Positions 9,767-18,756 of a DNA stretch of 64,000 nt are shown piece by piece. Source of the DNA: Nocardia sp. NBC_01327 (lineage in GTDB: Bacteria > Actinomycetota > Actinomycetes > Mycobacteriales > Mycobacteriaceae); assembly GCF_035958815.1 (NCBI RefSeq), contig NZ_CP108383.1, positions 6,076,001 through 6,140,000 of the forward strand, in the 5' to 3' direction. Position numbers and translations under genes: made by a program. Numbering within the stretch: the stretch's first letter is position 1; the number at the start of each line of letters is the position of its first letter. The notes beneath the pieces were generated by a model, which had not been told where the DNA came from, searched no databases, and saw nothing but the letters and a program-made list of their open reading frames with translations.

Positions 9767-10767
9767 AGTTGCTCTTCGTCGGGGACGACTGGGTGGGTAG
9801 CAACGCTCGCTCGCTGGCCGACGGGTTCCGGCAGGCGGGGCACGAGGTGGTGGTGATCGATACCACCGCGGTCACCCTGCCCGCGCGATTGTCGCCGCCG
9901 TGGGTGTACTCGAAGATCGCACGCCGGCGCGCGCCCTGGGATGTGGAGGCCATCCACGCCAGGATCGAGTCCACCGCAGCGGATTTCAAGCCCGACGTGC
10001 TGTTCGCGTTCAAATCCGTCCACCTGGACCAGCACCGGCTGCTGGACACCCCGGCCGGGCAGCATGTGCACTACAGCCCCGATGACGTGTCCAATCCGTA
10101 CAACACCAGTCCGGCGTACCTGGCCTGCGAATCGCAGTGGGACCTCATCGTCACCACAAAATGGCACAATGTCCCGGAGTTGCGGGCCCGGGGCGCACGT
10201 GCCGTGAAATTCGTTCGCAGCGCCTATGATCCGGCCTGGCATCACCCGTGCGCCCAGCGCGGGGCACGGCGTTTTCTGCTCGGTTTCATCGGCGCGGTGC
10301 GCCCGGACCGCCAGCATCTGCTGGTGTCTCTCGCCCAGGAGTACCAGGGCGGCATGCTCTTACGCGGTCCCGGCTGGGGGCGCATCCCCGCGCTCCGGCA
10401 GACCGCCGCGGAAGTCGGCGGCCCCGCCTACGGTGAGCACTTCTCCACCGCCGTCGCCTCGGTCACCGCCAATCTGGTGCTGCTGAACTCCGATAACCGC
10501 GACACCCACACCTGCCGCACCTTCGAAGTTCCGGCCGCCGGTGGGCTTTTCGTCGGCGAGCGCACCGATGAGCACGCCGAGCTGCTGCAGGACGAGTCCG
10601 AATGCTTCCTGTTCTCCGGCCCGACCGAACTGCGCGAGATCCTCACGCGCTGCGCGCGGTACCCGGATCAGGTCGCCAAGGTCGCCGAGGCGGGCTACCG
10701 CCGCATAGTCGGCGGCGGGCACAGCTACCTGGACCGTGCGCGCGAGATCGTCGACACCCTGGAATGA
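9763..10767 (+). CDS. Glycosyltransferase, CgeB / Glyco_trans_1_2 type
   Basis: This is a 334-residue protein starting VKLLFVGDDWVGSNARSLAD. Its C-terminal segment, around RTFEVPAAGGLFVGERTDEH and ending in a repeated helical AEAGYRRIV stretch, matches the Glyco_trans_1_2 domain pattern seen in spore and maturation glycosyltransferases. It should be the third sugar transferase of the operon. The GTG at 9763 overlaps the stop of the flippase gene (GTGA), so this start is well supported. The specificity is unknown. Confidence 0.82.
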   Translation: MKLLFVGDDWVGSNARSLADGFRQAGHEVVVIDTTAVTLPARLSPPWVYSKIARRRAPWDVEAIHARIESTAADFKPDVLFAFKSVHLDQHRLLDTPAGQHVHYSPDDVSNPYNTSPAYLACESQWDLIVTTKWHNVPELRARGARAVKFVRSAYDPAWHHPCAQRGARRFLLGFIGAVRPDRQHLLVSLAQEYQGGMLLRGPGWGRIPALRQTAAEVGGPAYGEHFSTAVASVTANLVLLNSDNRDTHTCRTFEVPAAGGLFVGERTDEHAELLQDESECFLFSGPTELREILTRCARYPDQVAKVAEAGYRRIVGGGHSYLDRAREIVDTLE

Positions 10768-10816
10768 GTAACGGTGGGCCACCCGGCGCGAACATATGGG
10801 TGATGGAGAAGAGCTG

Positions 10817-12205
10817 ATGGCCCTCGCGCAATTTCAAGTTCTGCTTGTCGCCGGCGCCTTGGCGACCATGGTTATTGCCGCCATGTACCTCCCGGGAGTG
10901 GCCCGGGTGTTCCTGATCGCACAGAGTGCGCACTGGTCGCTTTCCTATGTCGCGCGCCCGGCGGTCCTGCTGTGGGTGCAGCCGCAGCCGAACTTCGGTG
11001 ACAATGTGCCCGATCCGCGACTGGCCGATTACGGCTACGACGCGAGCATTGCCCTGGTGCTGAAGCCGGTGGTGTTCGGATTGTGGGTGTACGCCGCGCT
11101 GGTTGTCGCCTACGCGGTGTGGACCAGACTGCGACCCGAGCACAATATCAACGAGAAGTCCGGCGGCGCCGCATATTTCGCGGGCAATCCGGTCTTCACC
11201 CAGACTCTCTTCCTGCTCTACGGCGTCGGCACACTGGGCCGGCTGGCCGCCGTCGCCAGCGGCAGCAGCGGCAGCGCCGGTGAACTCGAGAGCCCCAATC
11301 CGATCCTGAACCTGGTCTCCATTCTGGCGACCCTCGGCGCGATCGGATTGATCGTGTTCTTCCGCAGCGACAGCGCGCGCACCACCGCACTGGTGGTCGG
11401 GGCGCTCACCTGCGGTGAACTGGTCTGGACGGCGATGGTGCAATCCAAGACGCCGATCATGGGCGCGGCGCTGGCCATCGCGGTCCGCTTCGCAATGACC
11501 GGTTGGACGCGCGGCAAAGTGGCCGGGGTGCTGAGCATTACCGGAATCGCGGTCGGCGCGTTCGGCTGGCTGCAATCTCTCAAGACCACCACCGAAGCCA
11601 AATCCCAAGCAGCGCTGGTCGATTCACAGTACCCGGCGGTCGTCAAACCATTCCTGAGCATTCTGCGGCGCTTCGATCTACTGGAAGCCGCCACCGACGC
11701 CTGGTATGTCGGGCCGCACTCCTGGCTCACGCCGGGGCAGGTGGCCCAGCATGCCCTGCAGAGTCTCGTGCCCACCCAGTTGCTGGGCGCGGAGAAGTTC
11801 CGATCCGGCGCGGCCTGGGCCGATCAGGTGCGCGGCGCCTCGGTGGATATGTCGACGGTGCAGGTATCGCTGGCCGAGGGCAATATCAGCGAGGGATATG
11901 TGCTAGGCGGCTATGCCGGTGTGGCACTGGGTGTGACGTTCACCTTCGTCATGCTGATCATCTGGATCCACTCCCTCTACAGCCGCTATATCGGCATGGC
12001 CGTGCTCGGGCTGGCGCTCATCGAGGTGCCGGTGCTGTTCGAACGCGGCATTCTGGGGACCGTCGAAACGGTCGGCAAGAATCTGCAGGCCGTGGTGCTG
12101 GCCTGGCTGGCATATCTGGTCGTCGGTGAATACCGAAGACGGGTGGACGAAATTTCGAGTGCACCGATACCACCCGCGGAAACGAGGACAGCGCAATGGG
12201 TTTGA
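10817..12205 (+). CDS. Polytopic membrane protein, probable polysaccharide polymerase (Wzy-like)
   Basis: This is about 462 residues with roughly ten hydrophobic segments and a large extracytoplasmic loop near the middle to C-terminal half (YVGPHSWLTPGQV region). That topology fits an O-antigen/exopolysaccharide polymerase, and the place between a flippase and a Wzz-like gene agrees. There is no diagnostic catalytic motif, so the function is inferred from topology and neighbours. ATG at 10817 is chosen because GGAG lies 8 bases upstream; an in-frame ATG at 10796 lacks such a site. Confidence 0.65.
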   Translation: MALAQFQVLLVAGALATMVIAAMYLPGVARVFLIAQSAHWSLSYVARPAVLLWVQPQPNFGDNVPDPRLADYGYDASIALVLKPVVFGLWVYAALVVAYAVWTRLRPEHNINEKSGGAAYFAGNPVFTQTLFLLYGVGTLGRLAAVASGSSGSAGELESPNPILNLVSILATLGAIGLIVFFRSDSARTTALVVGALTCGELVWTAMVQSKTPIMGAALAIAVRFAMTGWTRGKVAGVLSITGIAVGAFGWLQSLKTTTEAKSQAALVDSQYPAVVKPFLSILRRFDLLEAATDAWYVGPHSWLTPGQVAQHALQSLVPTQLLGAEKFRSGAAWADQVRGASVDMSTVQVSLAEGNISEGYVLGGYAGVALGVTFTFVMLIIWIHSLYSRYIGMAVLGLALIEVPVLFERGILGTVETVGKNLQAVVLAWLAYLVVGEYRRRVDEISSAPIPPAETRTAQWV

Positions 12206-13497
12206 TGGACTACTGGCACCTGGTGCGGCGGCGGTGGCCGATCATCGTGGTCGCGGTCCTGGTGTGCGGCGGGGGCGCGTACGCGTACGCGGGCACGCTG
12301 CCCACCGTGTACACGGCCTCGAGTTCGGTGTACGTGTCCATGGCGACCGGCACCTCGGTCAACGACTCCTATCAGGGCGGGCTGGCCGCCGAGCAGCGGG
12401 TGCGCTCGTATGTGGACCTGGCCAACAGCGTCACGGTCGCCACCTACGTGAAAGATCAACTGGGCCTGACCGCTTCGGTGAACGATCTGCGCGGGCGCAT
12501 TACCGCGGCCTCGCCGCCGGCCACCACCATCATCGTCATCTCGGCGACCGACTCCACCGCCAACGGCGCACGCACGATCACCGATGAGGTGGTCTCGCAG
12601 TTCCGGGCGCTGGTCTCGAAGCTCGAATTGATTCAGACCGATGCGGCTCCGGCCGCACGCGTCGATGTGATCGACAAGGCGCAGACGCCGACGGCGCCGA
12701 CCAGCCCGCAGAAGAAGCGGCTGTATCTGCTCGGCATCCTCGCCGGACTGGCCCTGGGACTGGGCGCGGCGTTCGTCCGTGACCGCCTCGACAAGCGGCT
12801 GCACACCTCCTCGGATCTGGAAGGCATTCTGCCGGTGCCGATTCTGGGCATCATCGATGACGGCCGTCCCGGCGCGGCCGGGGAACTGCGGCGGCTGCGC
12901 ACCCGGCTCACTGAGGACCCGGAGCGCACCACCGTGCTGCTGACCTCGCTGTCCCCGCATTCGGAGCCGGATGTGGCAATCGGGCTGGGCCGGGCCTTCG
13001 CCGATACCGGCGCGAGCGTGGTGCTGGTGGATGCCGACACCTCGGGCCGGGGCTCGAGCACGCTGGTTCCGGTGAATGCCGCACCGGGACTGTCGGAACT
13101 GCTGCGCAGCAGCTCCTCCCCGGTGGGCGCGGTGACCTATTGGCCGGAGGTGGGCATCAGCGTGCTGGCCCTGGGCGGGCTCGATTTCCGCACCCCGGAT
13201 CTGCTCGATTCCGATCGCTTCGGCGACATCATGTCCAAGCTGCGCAGCGAGTTCGACTTCATCCTGGTCGAGGCGGCCCCGGTGAGCACGGCCGCCGATG
13301 CCATCGCCCTGGCGCGCCGCTGCGATGCCACCATCGGGGTCATCGAGCTCGGGCACACCACCTCGAACCAGGTGCGCGGGTCGCTGGCCACCTTCGGGCA
13401 CGACAATCGGCGGCTCATCGGAGCGGTGGTGTTCTCGCGTCCGCGCCATGCCTTCCGGGAGCTGCTGCAGCGTCCGCTGGCCCTGGTCAAACGGTGA
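12196..13497 (+). CDS. Wzz/CapA-CapB-like chain-length protein with degenerate P-loop
   Basis: This is a 433-residue protein. The N-terminus (MGLMDYWHLVRRRWPIIVVA) and a second hydrophobic segment near 175-195 frame a periplasmic Wzz-like domain. The C-terminal half resembles the BY-kinase/ParA-like ATPase domain, with VVLVDADTSGRG (Walker A' type) and FDFILVEAAPV (Walker B type). The expected GxGKST P-loop is replaced by SPHSEPDVA, with no Lys, and no Tyr-rich tail is present. It is probably a structural regulator of polymer length rather than an active kinase. It overlaps both neighbouring genes. Confidence 0.8.
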   Translation: MGLMDYWHLVRRRWPIIVVAVLVCGGGAYAYAGTLPTVYTASSSVYVSMATGTSVNDSYQGGLAAEQRVRSYVDLANSVTVATYVKDQLGLTASVNDLRGRITAASPPATTIIVISATDSTANGARTITDEVVSQFRALVSKLELIQTDAAPAARVDVIDKAQTPTAPTSPQKKRLYLLGILAGLALGLGAAFVRDRLDKRLHTSSDLEGILPVPILGIIDDGRPGAAGELRRLRTRLTEDPERTTVLLTSLSPHSEPDVAIGLGRAFADTGASVVLVDADTSGRGSSTLVPVNAAPGLSELLRSSSSPVGAVTYWPEVGISVLALGGLDFRTPDLLDSDRFGDIMSKLRSEFDFILVEAAPVSTAADAIALARRCDATIGVIELGHTTSNQVRGSLATFGHDNRRLIGAVVFSRPRHAFRELLQRPLALVKR

Positions 13498-14888
13498 TCG
13501 AGGAGAACAGGGGGCTCGGAGACGAGCGCACGCCGGGCGACGCGGGGGTGCGCCGGCGGCGAATGCTGGCCGCAGGACTGGGGGTGGCGGCGCTGCTGCC
13601 GGTGGCGGCCGCCTGCGCCAAGGACGACGCCCCCGATACCGGATTCCGGTCGCCGCATGTGACCGACGCGCCCTCGGCCCGGAATGTCAAGGATTTCGGC
13701 GCGGTCGGCGACGGTAAGGCGGACGACACCGCGGCGCTCGCGGCCGCCGCGGCGGTGGGCGGCAAACCGCTCGTCCTCTATCTGCCGGCCGGCCAATATG
13801 TGGTGAAAAGCTTTCCGGCACTGCCGGATTACGCCACGGTGCTCGGCGACGGCGGCGATGTCACCACCATTGTCTACGAGGGTGATGACACGCTCATCTC
13901 ACTGCAGCGCAGACAGCGGGTTCGGTTCTCCCGCATGGGTTTCTACCTCTCCGGCGCCAAGGCCACGGCGGTGCGGCTCTCGGACTGCTTCCGGTGCACG
14001 TTCGATTCGGTGGTGCTGCGCGGCAATCACCTCAGCGATAACGCGCCCCGCTACTTCGACCAGCGCGGGGTGGTGCTCGACCAGAACACCGGCGGCACCG
14101 CCATTATCAACTGCGATATCAACAACTTCGGCTACGGCATCGTCACCTCGTGCATTCAGAACTATGTGACCTCCTCCAAGCTGACCAATAATCACATCGG
14201 CGTACTCGGCACCGGCGGCGACCACAATGCCGGATTGGCCTTCGCCAATGTGGAATTCGTCTCCGACAATGATCCGCGCACCACCGATAAGCACCTGGTG
14301 GTGGACGGCCCCGCCAATGACTGGTGGCTGACCAATGTCTGGTTCGAGGGGGCGGATACGGCCCTGTCCATCGGTGCGAAGAGTGGCGGGCCCGCCCAGT
14401 TCGGCATGGTGAACTGCAAGGTGGCGGCCCGCAAGGTATGCCTGGATCTGATCTACTGCCGGCAGCCGTACCTGGCGAATGTGCAGTTCGATCCGGACCT
14501 GGACGCACCGCCGGTGGAGATCCGCATCGATGCGGCGGGCGCGCCGGAGGGCACCGCCATCAATCTCATCTCCGGATCCTTCGAAGATGTGGACCCGCAC
14601 TCCTTTCCGGACGGCTGGCACGTCATCGGGCGCGGGCGCATTCACGGCGCGCGATTCTCCGGGACCATGGTGGCCCAGGCCAGTCAGCTCGGCGCCGACG
14701 TGTTCCAGGCGCAGGATCCCGGCGGCAGTGTCGTCTCGGCCCTGCTGCCCAGTGGCGCATATCTTTCCGATCGCAGCGACGGGGGCATCGTGATGAAGGA
14801 TTCGGCGGGTGCGTATTGGCGGCTGTCGGTGGGGACCGACGGTGCGGTCAAGACCTCGCCACTGGGCAAGCAGCGGCCCACCGCATGA
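13494..14888 (+). CDS. Exported beta-helix protein (pectate-lyase/GH28-like), lipoprotein
   Basis: This is a 464-residue protein. A twin-arginine-like RRRR precedes a hydrophobic stretch and a lipobox-like VAAAC, so export and lipidation are likely. The mature part begins with the pectate-lyase-3 signature NVKDFGAVGDGKADDTAALA and continues as a parallel beta-helix of short G/N-rich turns. Such proteins cleave, epimerise or bind polysaccharide; here it probably trims or holds the glycan made by this operon. The GTG at 13494 overlaps the previous stop, and its own stop forms ATGA with the next start. Confidence 0.8.
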   Translation: MIEENRGLGDERTPGDAGVRRRRMLAAGLGVAALLPVAAACAKDDAPDTGFRSPHVTDAPSARNVKDFGAVGDGKADDTAALAAAAAVGGKPLVLYLPAGQYVVKSFPALPDYATVLGDGGDVTTIVYEGDDTLISLQRRQRVRFSRMGFYLSGAKATAVRLSDCFRCTFDSVVLRGNHLSDNAPRYFDQRGVVLDQNTGGTAIINCDINNFGYGIVTSCIQNYVTSSKLTNNHIGVLGTGGDHNAGLAFANVEFVSDNDPRTTDKHLVVDGPANDWWLTNVWFEGADTALSIGAKSGGPAQFGMVNCKVAARKVCLDLIYCRQPYLANVQFDPDLDAPPVEIRIDAAGAPEGTAINLISGSFEDVDPHSFPDGWHVIGRGRIHGARFSGTMVAQASQLGADVFQAQDPGGSVVSALLPSGAYLSDRSDGGIVMKDSAGAYWRLSVGTDGAVKTSPLGKQRPTA

Positions 14889-16180
14889 GCGCCGGGCTCG
14901 GCCGGGTCCGGCTGGGACCGGCGCATCTGCACGGCAGCACGGTGGTCCTGCGGCCGCCGCGCTTCACCGATTTCACCATGTGGCGGCGGCTGCGATTGCG
15001 CGATCGGGACCTCATCGAACCCTTCTGGCATACCTCACCACTGGACTGGGAGCAGCGGCACACCGAAACGCTCTGGGTGCGTGAGTGTCTGGAGGCCGCG
15101 ACCGCCGCACGCACCGGAAAGCGCATCGCCACCGTCATCGAGATCGACGGGCGATTCGCCGGGCAGGTGGAGATCGGCGGCATCGATCAGCGGTCCCGGC
15201 AGGGTGAGATGGGGATCTGGATCGACTCGGAGGTGGCGCGACACGGATTCGCCGGTGTGGCCGTCGCGTCGATTCTCGACTTCGGTTTCGATGTCCTCGG
15301 ACTGGAGCGGATCACCGCGCCCATCTCACCCGGCAATCGGGCGGCCACACAGGGCGCGGCGCAGATCTGGTTCACCAGGGAGGCCCGGATGGTGCTGCAC
15401 TTCGACGTCGGCGGGGCACGGACCGACCATGATCTGTGGGCCATGACGCGTGCGGATATGCCGCCCAAGGGATTCACCGAGACCTGGATCGAATGGGTGC
15501 TGGCCAGCCGTGCCGGGCCGGTCCCGCCGGGTGAACGACTGCCGGACCGGATGCCCGCCGCATCGACGATCGCCCTGGTTTCGGCACGCTATCGCGCCGG
15601 GCAGCTGTGGCGGTCCGTCCGGCGGATATGGCCCGCGGGCGCCCTCACGCTGCCGGTGCCGGGCGTCGACGGTGCGGCACTGCGCACGCTCCGGCCCGCC
15701 GACGGCGCCGCCTGGCGCACCGCGCGGCGTAACGCCATTGCCGCCGGAAGCGAATTCCCCAGCAGTAGTGGCCATCTCGCTTGGTGGCGGGAGTTCCTCC
15801 GCGGTACCGCGGGTGTGCGCGCACCGAACGGCCTACTGCTGGTCATCGATGTGGATGGCAGTTATGCCGGGGAAGCCCGGCTGCTCGATCTCGATCTCTT
15901 CGATCGCCGGGCCCGGATCCAGGTCTGGGCCGATCCGGCCCGCGCCGATGACGCTGTGCGGTCGGCGGCGCTGCGCGCACTGCTGGACTACGCGTTCCAC
16001 GATCTCGGCCTGTTCCGGGTGGCGACGGAGATCGAATCGGGGGACACCGCATCGGCCGCGGTCACCGCGCACGCGGGACTGCTCAAGGAGGGAACCATGC
16101 GCGGATTCGTCGGACGCTCCGGGCACCGCACCGATCACGACCTGTGGGCCGTGACGACCGGGGGTGCACCGCATGCGTGA
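14885..16180 (+). CDS. Tandem GNAT N-acetyltransferase
   Basis: This 431-residue protein has two GNAT-like halves. The first (about 10-180) has LRPPRFTDF, the beta-strand segment GEMGIWIDSEVARHGFAGVA and the FGFDVLGLERI helix typical of RimJ-type acetyltransferases. The second (about 255-430) starts at LRTLRPADGAAW and contains YAFHDLGLFRVATEI. Both halves end with a similar tail (DHDLWAMT, DHDLWAVT), supporting an internal duplication. Next to an aminotransferase in a glycan operon, acylation of an amino sugar is a reasonable guess. The ATG overlaps the previous stop as ATGA. Confidence 0.82.
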   Translation: MSAGLGRVRLGPAHLHGSTVVLRPPRFTDFTMWRRLRLRDRDLIEPFWHTSPLDWEQRHTETLWVRECLEAATAARTGKRIATVIEIDGRFAGQVEIGGIDQRSRQGEMGIWIDSEVARHGFAGVAVASILDFGFDVLGLERITAPISPGNRAATQGAAQIWFTREARMVLHFDVGGARTDHDLWAMTRADMPPKGFTETWIEWVLASRAGPVPPGERLPDRMPAASTIALVSARYRAGQLWRSVRRIWPAGALTLPVPGVDGAALRTLRPADGAAWRTARRNAIAAGSEFPSSSGHLAWWREFLRGTAGVRAPNGLLLVIDVDGSYAGEARLLDLDLFDRRARIQVWADPARADDAVRSAALRALLDYAFHDLGLFRVATEIESGDTASAAVTAHAGLLKEGTMRGFVGRSGHRTDHDLWAVTTGGAPHA

Positions 16181-17495
16181 TTTCAGCCGCAGCAATGCGA
16201 TTCAGTCCCGGCTGCACGAGCTGGTCCCGGGCGGCGCGCACACCTATGCGCGCGGGGCCGACCAGTACCCCGAATCCATGGCGCCGATTCTGGTGCGCGG
16301 CGCGGGCGCCCGGGTCTGGGACTGCGACGGAAACGAATATGTCGAGTACGGGATGGGGCTGCGCTCGGTCACGCTCGGCCACGGATACGCGCCGGTGGTG
16401 GAGGCGGTGGCACGCACCATTGCCGACGGAGTCAATTTCTCCCGGCCGACGGAGCTGGAACTGCTTGCCGCACAGGACTTCCTGAGCCTGGTTCCGGGCG
16501 CGGATATGGTGAAGTTCGCCAAGAACGGCTCCGATACCACCACGGCCGCCGTGCGGCTGGCACGCGCGGCCACCGGGCGGGAGACGGTGGCGATCTGCGA
16601 TCAGCCGTTCTTCTCCGTGGACGACTGGTTCATCGGCACCACCGAGATGAACGCGGGCATTCCCGGATCACCCACGGTGACCTTCGATTTCAATGATCTG
16701 GCCTCACTGGAGACGGCGCTCACGGCACACGAGATCGCCTGCGTGATCCTGGAGCAGGGCACGGCGCTGGCCGAACCCGCACCGGGGTTCCTGGAAGGCG
16801 TACGCGCACTGTGCGATCGGCACGGCGCGCTGCTCATCTTCGACGAGATGATCACCGGGTTCCGCTGGTCTTCCGGTGGCGCACAACAGCTCTACGGAGT
16901 GCGACCCGATCTGTCCTGCTGGGGCAAGGCCATGGGCAACGGCTTTCCGCTCTCGGCGCTCGCCGGTAAGCGTGAGTACATGGAGCTGGGCGGGCTGCGG
17001 ACCGACTCCGACCGGGTGTTCCTGCTCTCGACCACCCACGGACCCGAAACCGGCTCTCTCGCAGCGTTTCGCGCGGTGGTGCAGGCCTACCGGACCACGG
17101 ACCCCATCGGGCGAATGGAATACGCCGGGCGGCGCCTCGCCGACGGCGTCAATGCCATCGCGGCCGATCTCGGTATCGCCGAACACCTCCGGGTCCTGGG
17201 TCGCCCGTCCTGTCTGGTCTTCCACACCAAGGATCCGGAAGGCCTGCCGTCCCAGCCCTATCGGACGCTCTTCCTGCAGGAGCTCCTCGAGCGCGGTGTG
17301 CTGGGGCAGTCCTTCGTCCTGTCCGCCGCACACACCGATGCCGATATCGACCACACCGTCGACGCGTGCGCGGAAGCCGCCACCGTGTACCGCAAGGCCC
17401 TCGAACACGGGACCGTGGACGGCCTGCTCACTGGGCGGCCGGTGGCTCCCGCCCTGCGCCGCAATGCTTTTCCTCGCCGCCTGCCCGATCTGTGA
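16173..17495 (+). CDS. PLP-dependent class III aminotransferase, glutamate-1-semialdehyde-aminomutase-like
   Basis: This is a 440-residue fold-type I aminotransferase. VPGGAHTYARGADQYPE and the IFDEMITGFRW motif (PLP-pyridine Asp) match the GSA-aminotransferase group; the likely Schiff-base Lys is in CWGKAMGNG. Its location among glycosyltransferases rather than haem genes suggests it makes an amino sugar or similar amino group, not 5-aminolevulinate. ATG at 16173 follows GGGGG at about 11 bases; GTG at 16164 is an alternative. It overlaps the GNAT gene by 8 bases. Confidence 0.85.
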   Translation: MRDFSRSNAIQSRLHELVPGGAHTYARGADQYPESMAPILVRGAGARVWDCDGNEYVEYGMGLRSVTLGHGYAPVVEAVARTIADGVNFSRPTELELLAAQDFLSLVPGADMVKFAKNGSDTTTAAVRLARAATGRETVAICDQPFFSVDDWFIGTTEMNAGIPGSPTVTFDFNDLASLETALTAHEIACVILEQGTALAEPAPGFLEGVRALCDRHGALLIFDEMITGFRWSSGGAQQLYGVRPDLSCWGKAMGNGFPLSALAGKREYMELGGLRTDSDRVFLLSTTHGPETGSLAAFRAVVQAYRTTDPIGRMEYAGRRLADGVNAIAADLGIAEHLRVLGRPSCLVFHTKDPEGLPSQPYRTLFLQELLERGVLGQSFVLSAAHTDADIDHTVDACAEAATVYRKALEHGTVDGLLTGRPVAPALRRNAFPRRLPDL

Positions 17496-17506
17496 GAGGT
17501 ACACCG

Positions 17507-18721
17507 ATGAATGCCCCGCGCATTGCGATCGTCCACGAGCGGTTCACCGAGTACGGCGGTTCGGAGGCGGTGGTCGCGGAATTCATGAAGACCTGGCCGG
17601 GTGCGCCGGTCTTCGCGCCGATCGTCGACGAACCCTGCACGCTGGCGCTGCTGGCGGCGGCGAGCATGTCTTCCGAGGGCACCGGAGCCACCGAAGCCGC
17701 TGCGGGCACACGCTTTTCCGCTACCAGCGGCGAGCCCACCGGAGCTGATCAGCCGATCGGGACGCTGCACCACACGTGGCTGTCGCGGGCGTACGCGGCC
17801 ACCGGGCGCAGATCGCACGCACCACTGCTGCCCTTCGTGCCGCGGGTGCTGCGCGGACTGCCGCTGGCGGAGAACTACGACGCGGTCGTGGTGAGCCATC
17901 ACGCCTTCGCCACCCAGGCGGCATTCGCCACCACCGCTCCGGTGGTGGCCTATGTGCACAGCCCGGCACGGTGGGCGTGGGACAAGGCATTCCGGGCACA
18001 GGAGGGCGGTGGTCCGGCCGGACAGCTGGCGCTGACGGCCCTGGGCGCACTGGCCCGGCACCATGAGCTGCGGGCCGCGCCCCGGCTGGCGCATGTGGTG
18101 GCCAATTCGCAGGCGGTGGCCGAGCGGGTGCGGGACTGGTGGGGCATTCCGGCGTCGGTGGTGAATCCGCCTGTGCGGGTGGAGCGCTTCTCACCGGACC
18201 CCACCATCGAGCGCGAGGACTTCTTCCTCTTCGCCGGGCGACTGGTTCCCTACAAGCGGCCCGATCTCGCCATTCTCGCGGCGCAGCGGGCCGGGGTGCG
18301 GCTGGTGATCCTGGGCGACGGGCGCTTTCGCCGCCAGCTGGAAACCCTGGCCGGTCCCGAGACCACCTTCCTGGGTCCGGCCTCCGACGAGGTGCTGCTC
18401 GATATGTACCGCCGCTGCCGCGCACTGCTCATGCCGGGCGTGGAGGACTTCGGCATCGTTCCGGTGGAGGCCATGGCCTGCGGCGCGCCGGTCCTCGCGG
18501 TGGGCGAGGGCGGGGCGCTGGACACGGTGATTCCCGGCGTCTCCGGCGAGCACATAGCGCACGGTACGGACGAACAGGTCGTCGCCGGATTCGCCCGTGC
18601 CATGGGTGCTTTCGACCCCGCCGCCTACGACCGGGAGACCATCCGCAAGCACGCCGCCACGTTCGCGCCGGAGGAATTTCGCACACGAATCGCGGAAGTT
18701 GTGTCGCACATCAGTCGCTGA
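17507..18721 (+). CDS. GT4-type glycosyltransferase (WbaZ-like)
   Basis: This is a 404-residue enzyme starting MNAPRIAIVHERFTEYGGSE. It has the acceptor-side YVHSPARWAWD segment, the donor-site segment FAGRLVPYKRPDLA and the EX7E motif in EDFGIVPVE. These features match mannosyltransferase-like members of GT4 that build O-antigen or capsule, although the actual sugar is unknown. A GAGAGG ribosome site lies upstream of the ATG. A hairpin follows its stop. Confidence 0.87.
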   Translation: MNAPRIAIVHERFTEYGGSEAVVAEFMKTWPGAPVFAPIVDEPCTLALLAAASMSSEGTGATEAAAGTRFSATSGEPTGADQPIGTLHHTWLSRAYAATGRRSHAPLLPFVPRVLRGLPLAENYDAVVVSHHAFATQAAFATTAPVVAYVHSPARWAWDKAFRAQEGGGPAGQLALTALGALARHHELRAAPRLAHVVANSQAVAERVRDWWGIPASVVNPPVRVERFSPDPTIEREDFFLFAGRLVPYKRPDLAILAAQRAGVRLVILGDGRFRRQLETLAGPETTFLGPASDEVLLDMYRRCRALLMPGVEDFGIVPVEAMACGAPVLAVGEGGALDTVIPGVSGEHIAHGTDEQVVAGFARAMGAFDPAAYDRETIRKHAATFAPEEFRTRIAEVVSHISR

Positions 18722-18727
18722 AAGACT

Positions 18728-18756
18728 ATTCATGGATTGCGAAGCAATTCATGAAT
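18728..18756 (+). terminator. Hairpin between glycosyltransferase and SDR genes
   Basis: ATTCATGGATTGC and GCAATTCATGAAT pair over 13 bases, with one G-U pair, around a GAA loop. It begins 6 bases after the preceding stop and overlaps the first candidate ATG of the SDR gene at 18755. It could attenuate transcription, be a weak terminator without a U-tract, or affect translation of the SDR gene. Confidence 0.45.

Noticed and set aside
16173..17495. Haem biosynthesis glutamate-1-semialdehyde aminomutase (hemL)
   Set aside because: The context is a glycan operon with no haem genes, and many polysaccharide clusters use relatives of this family; only the broader class is called.
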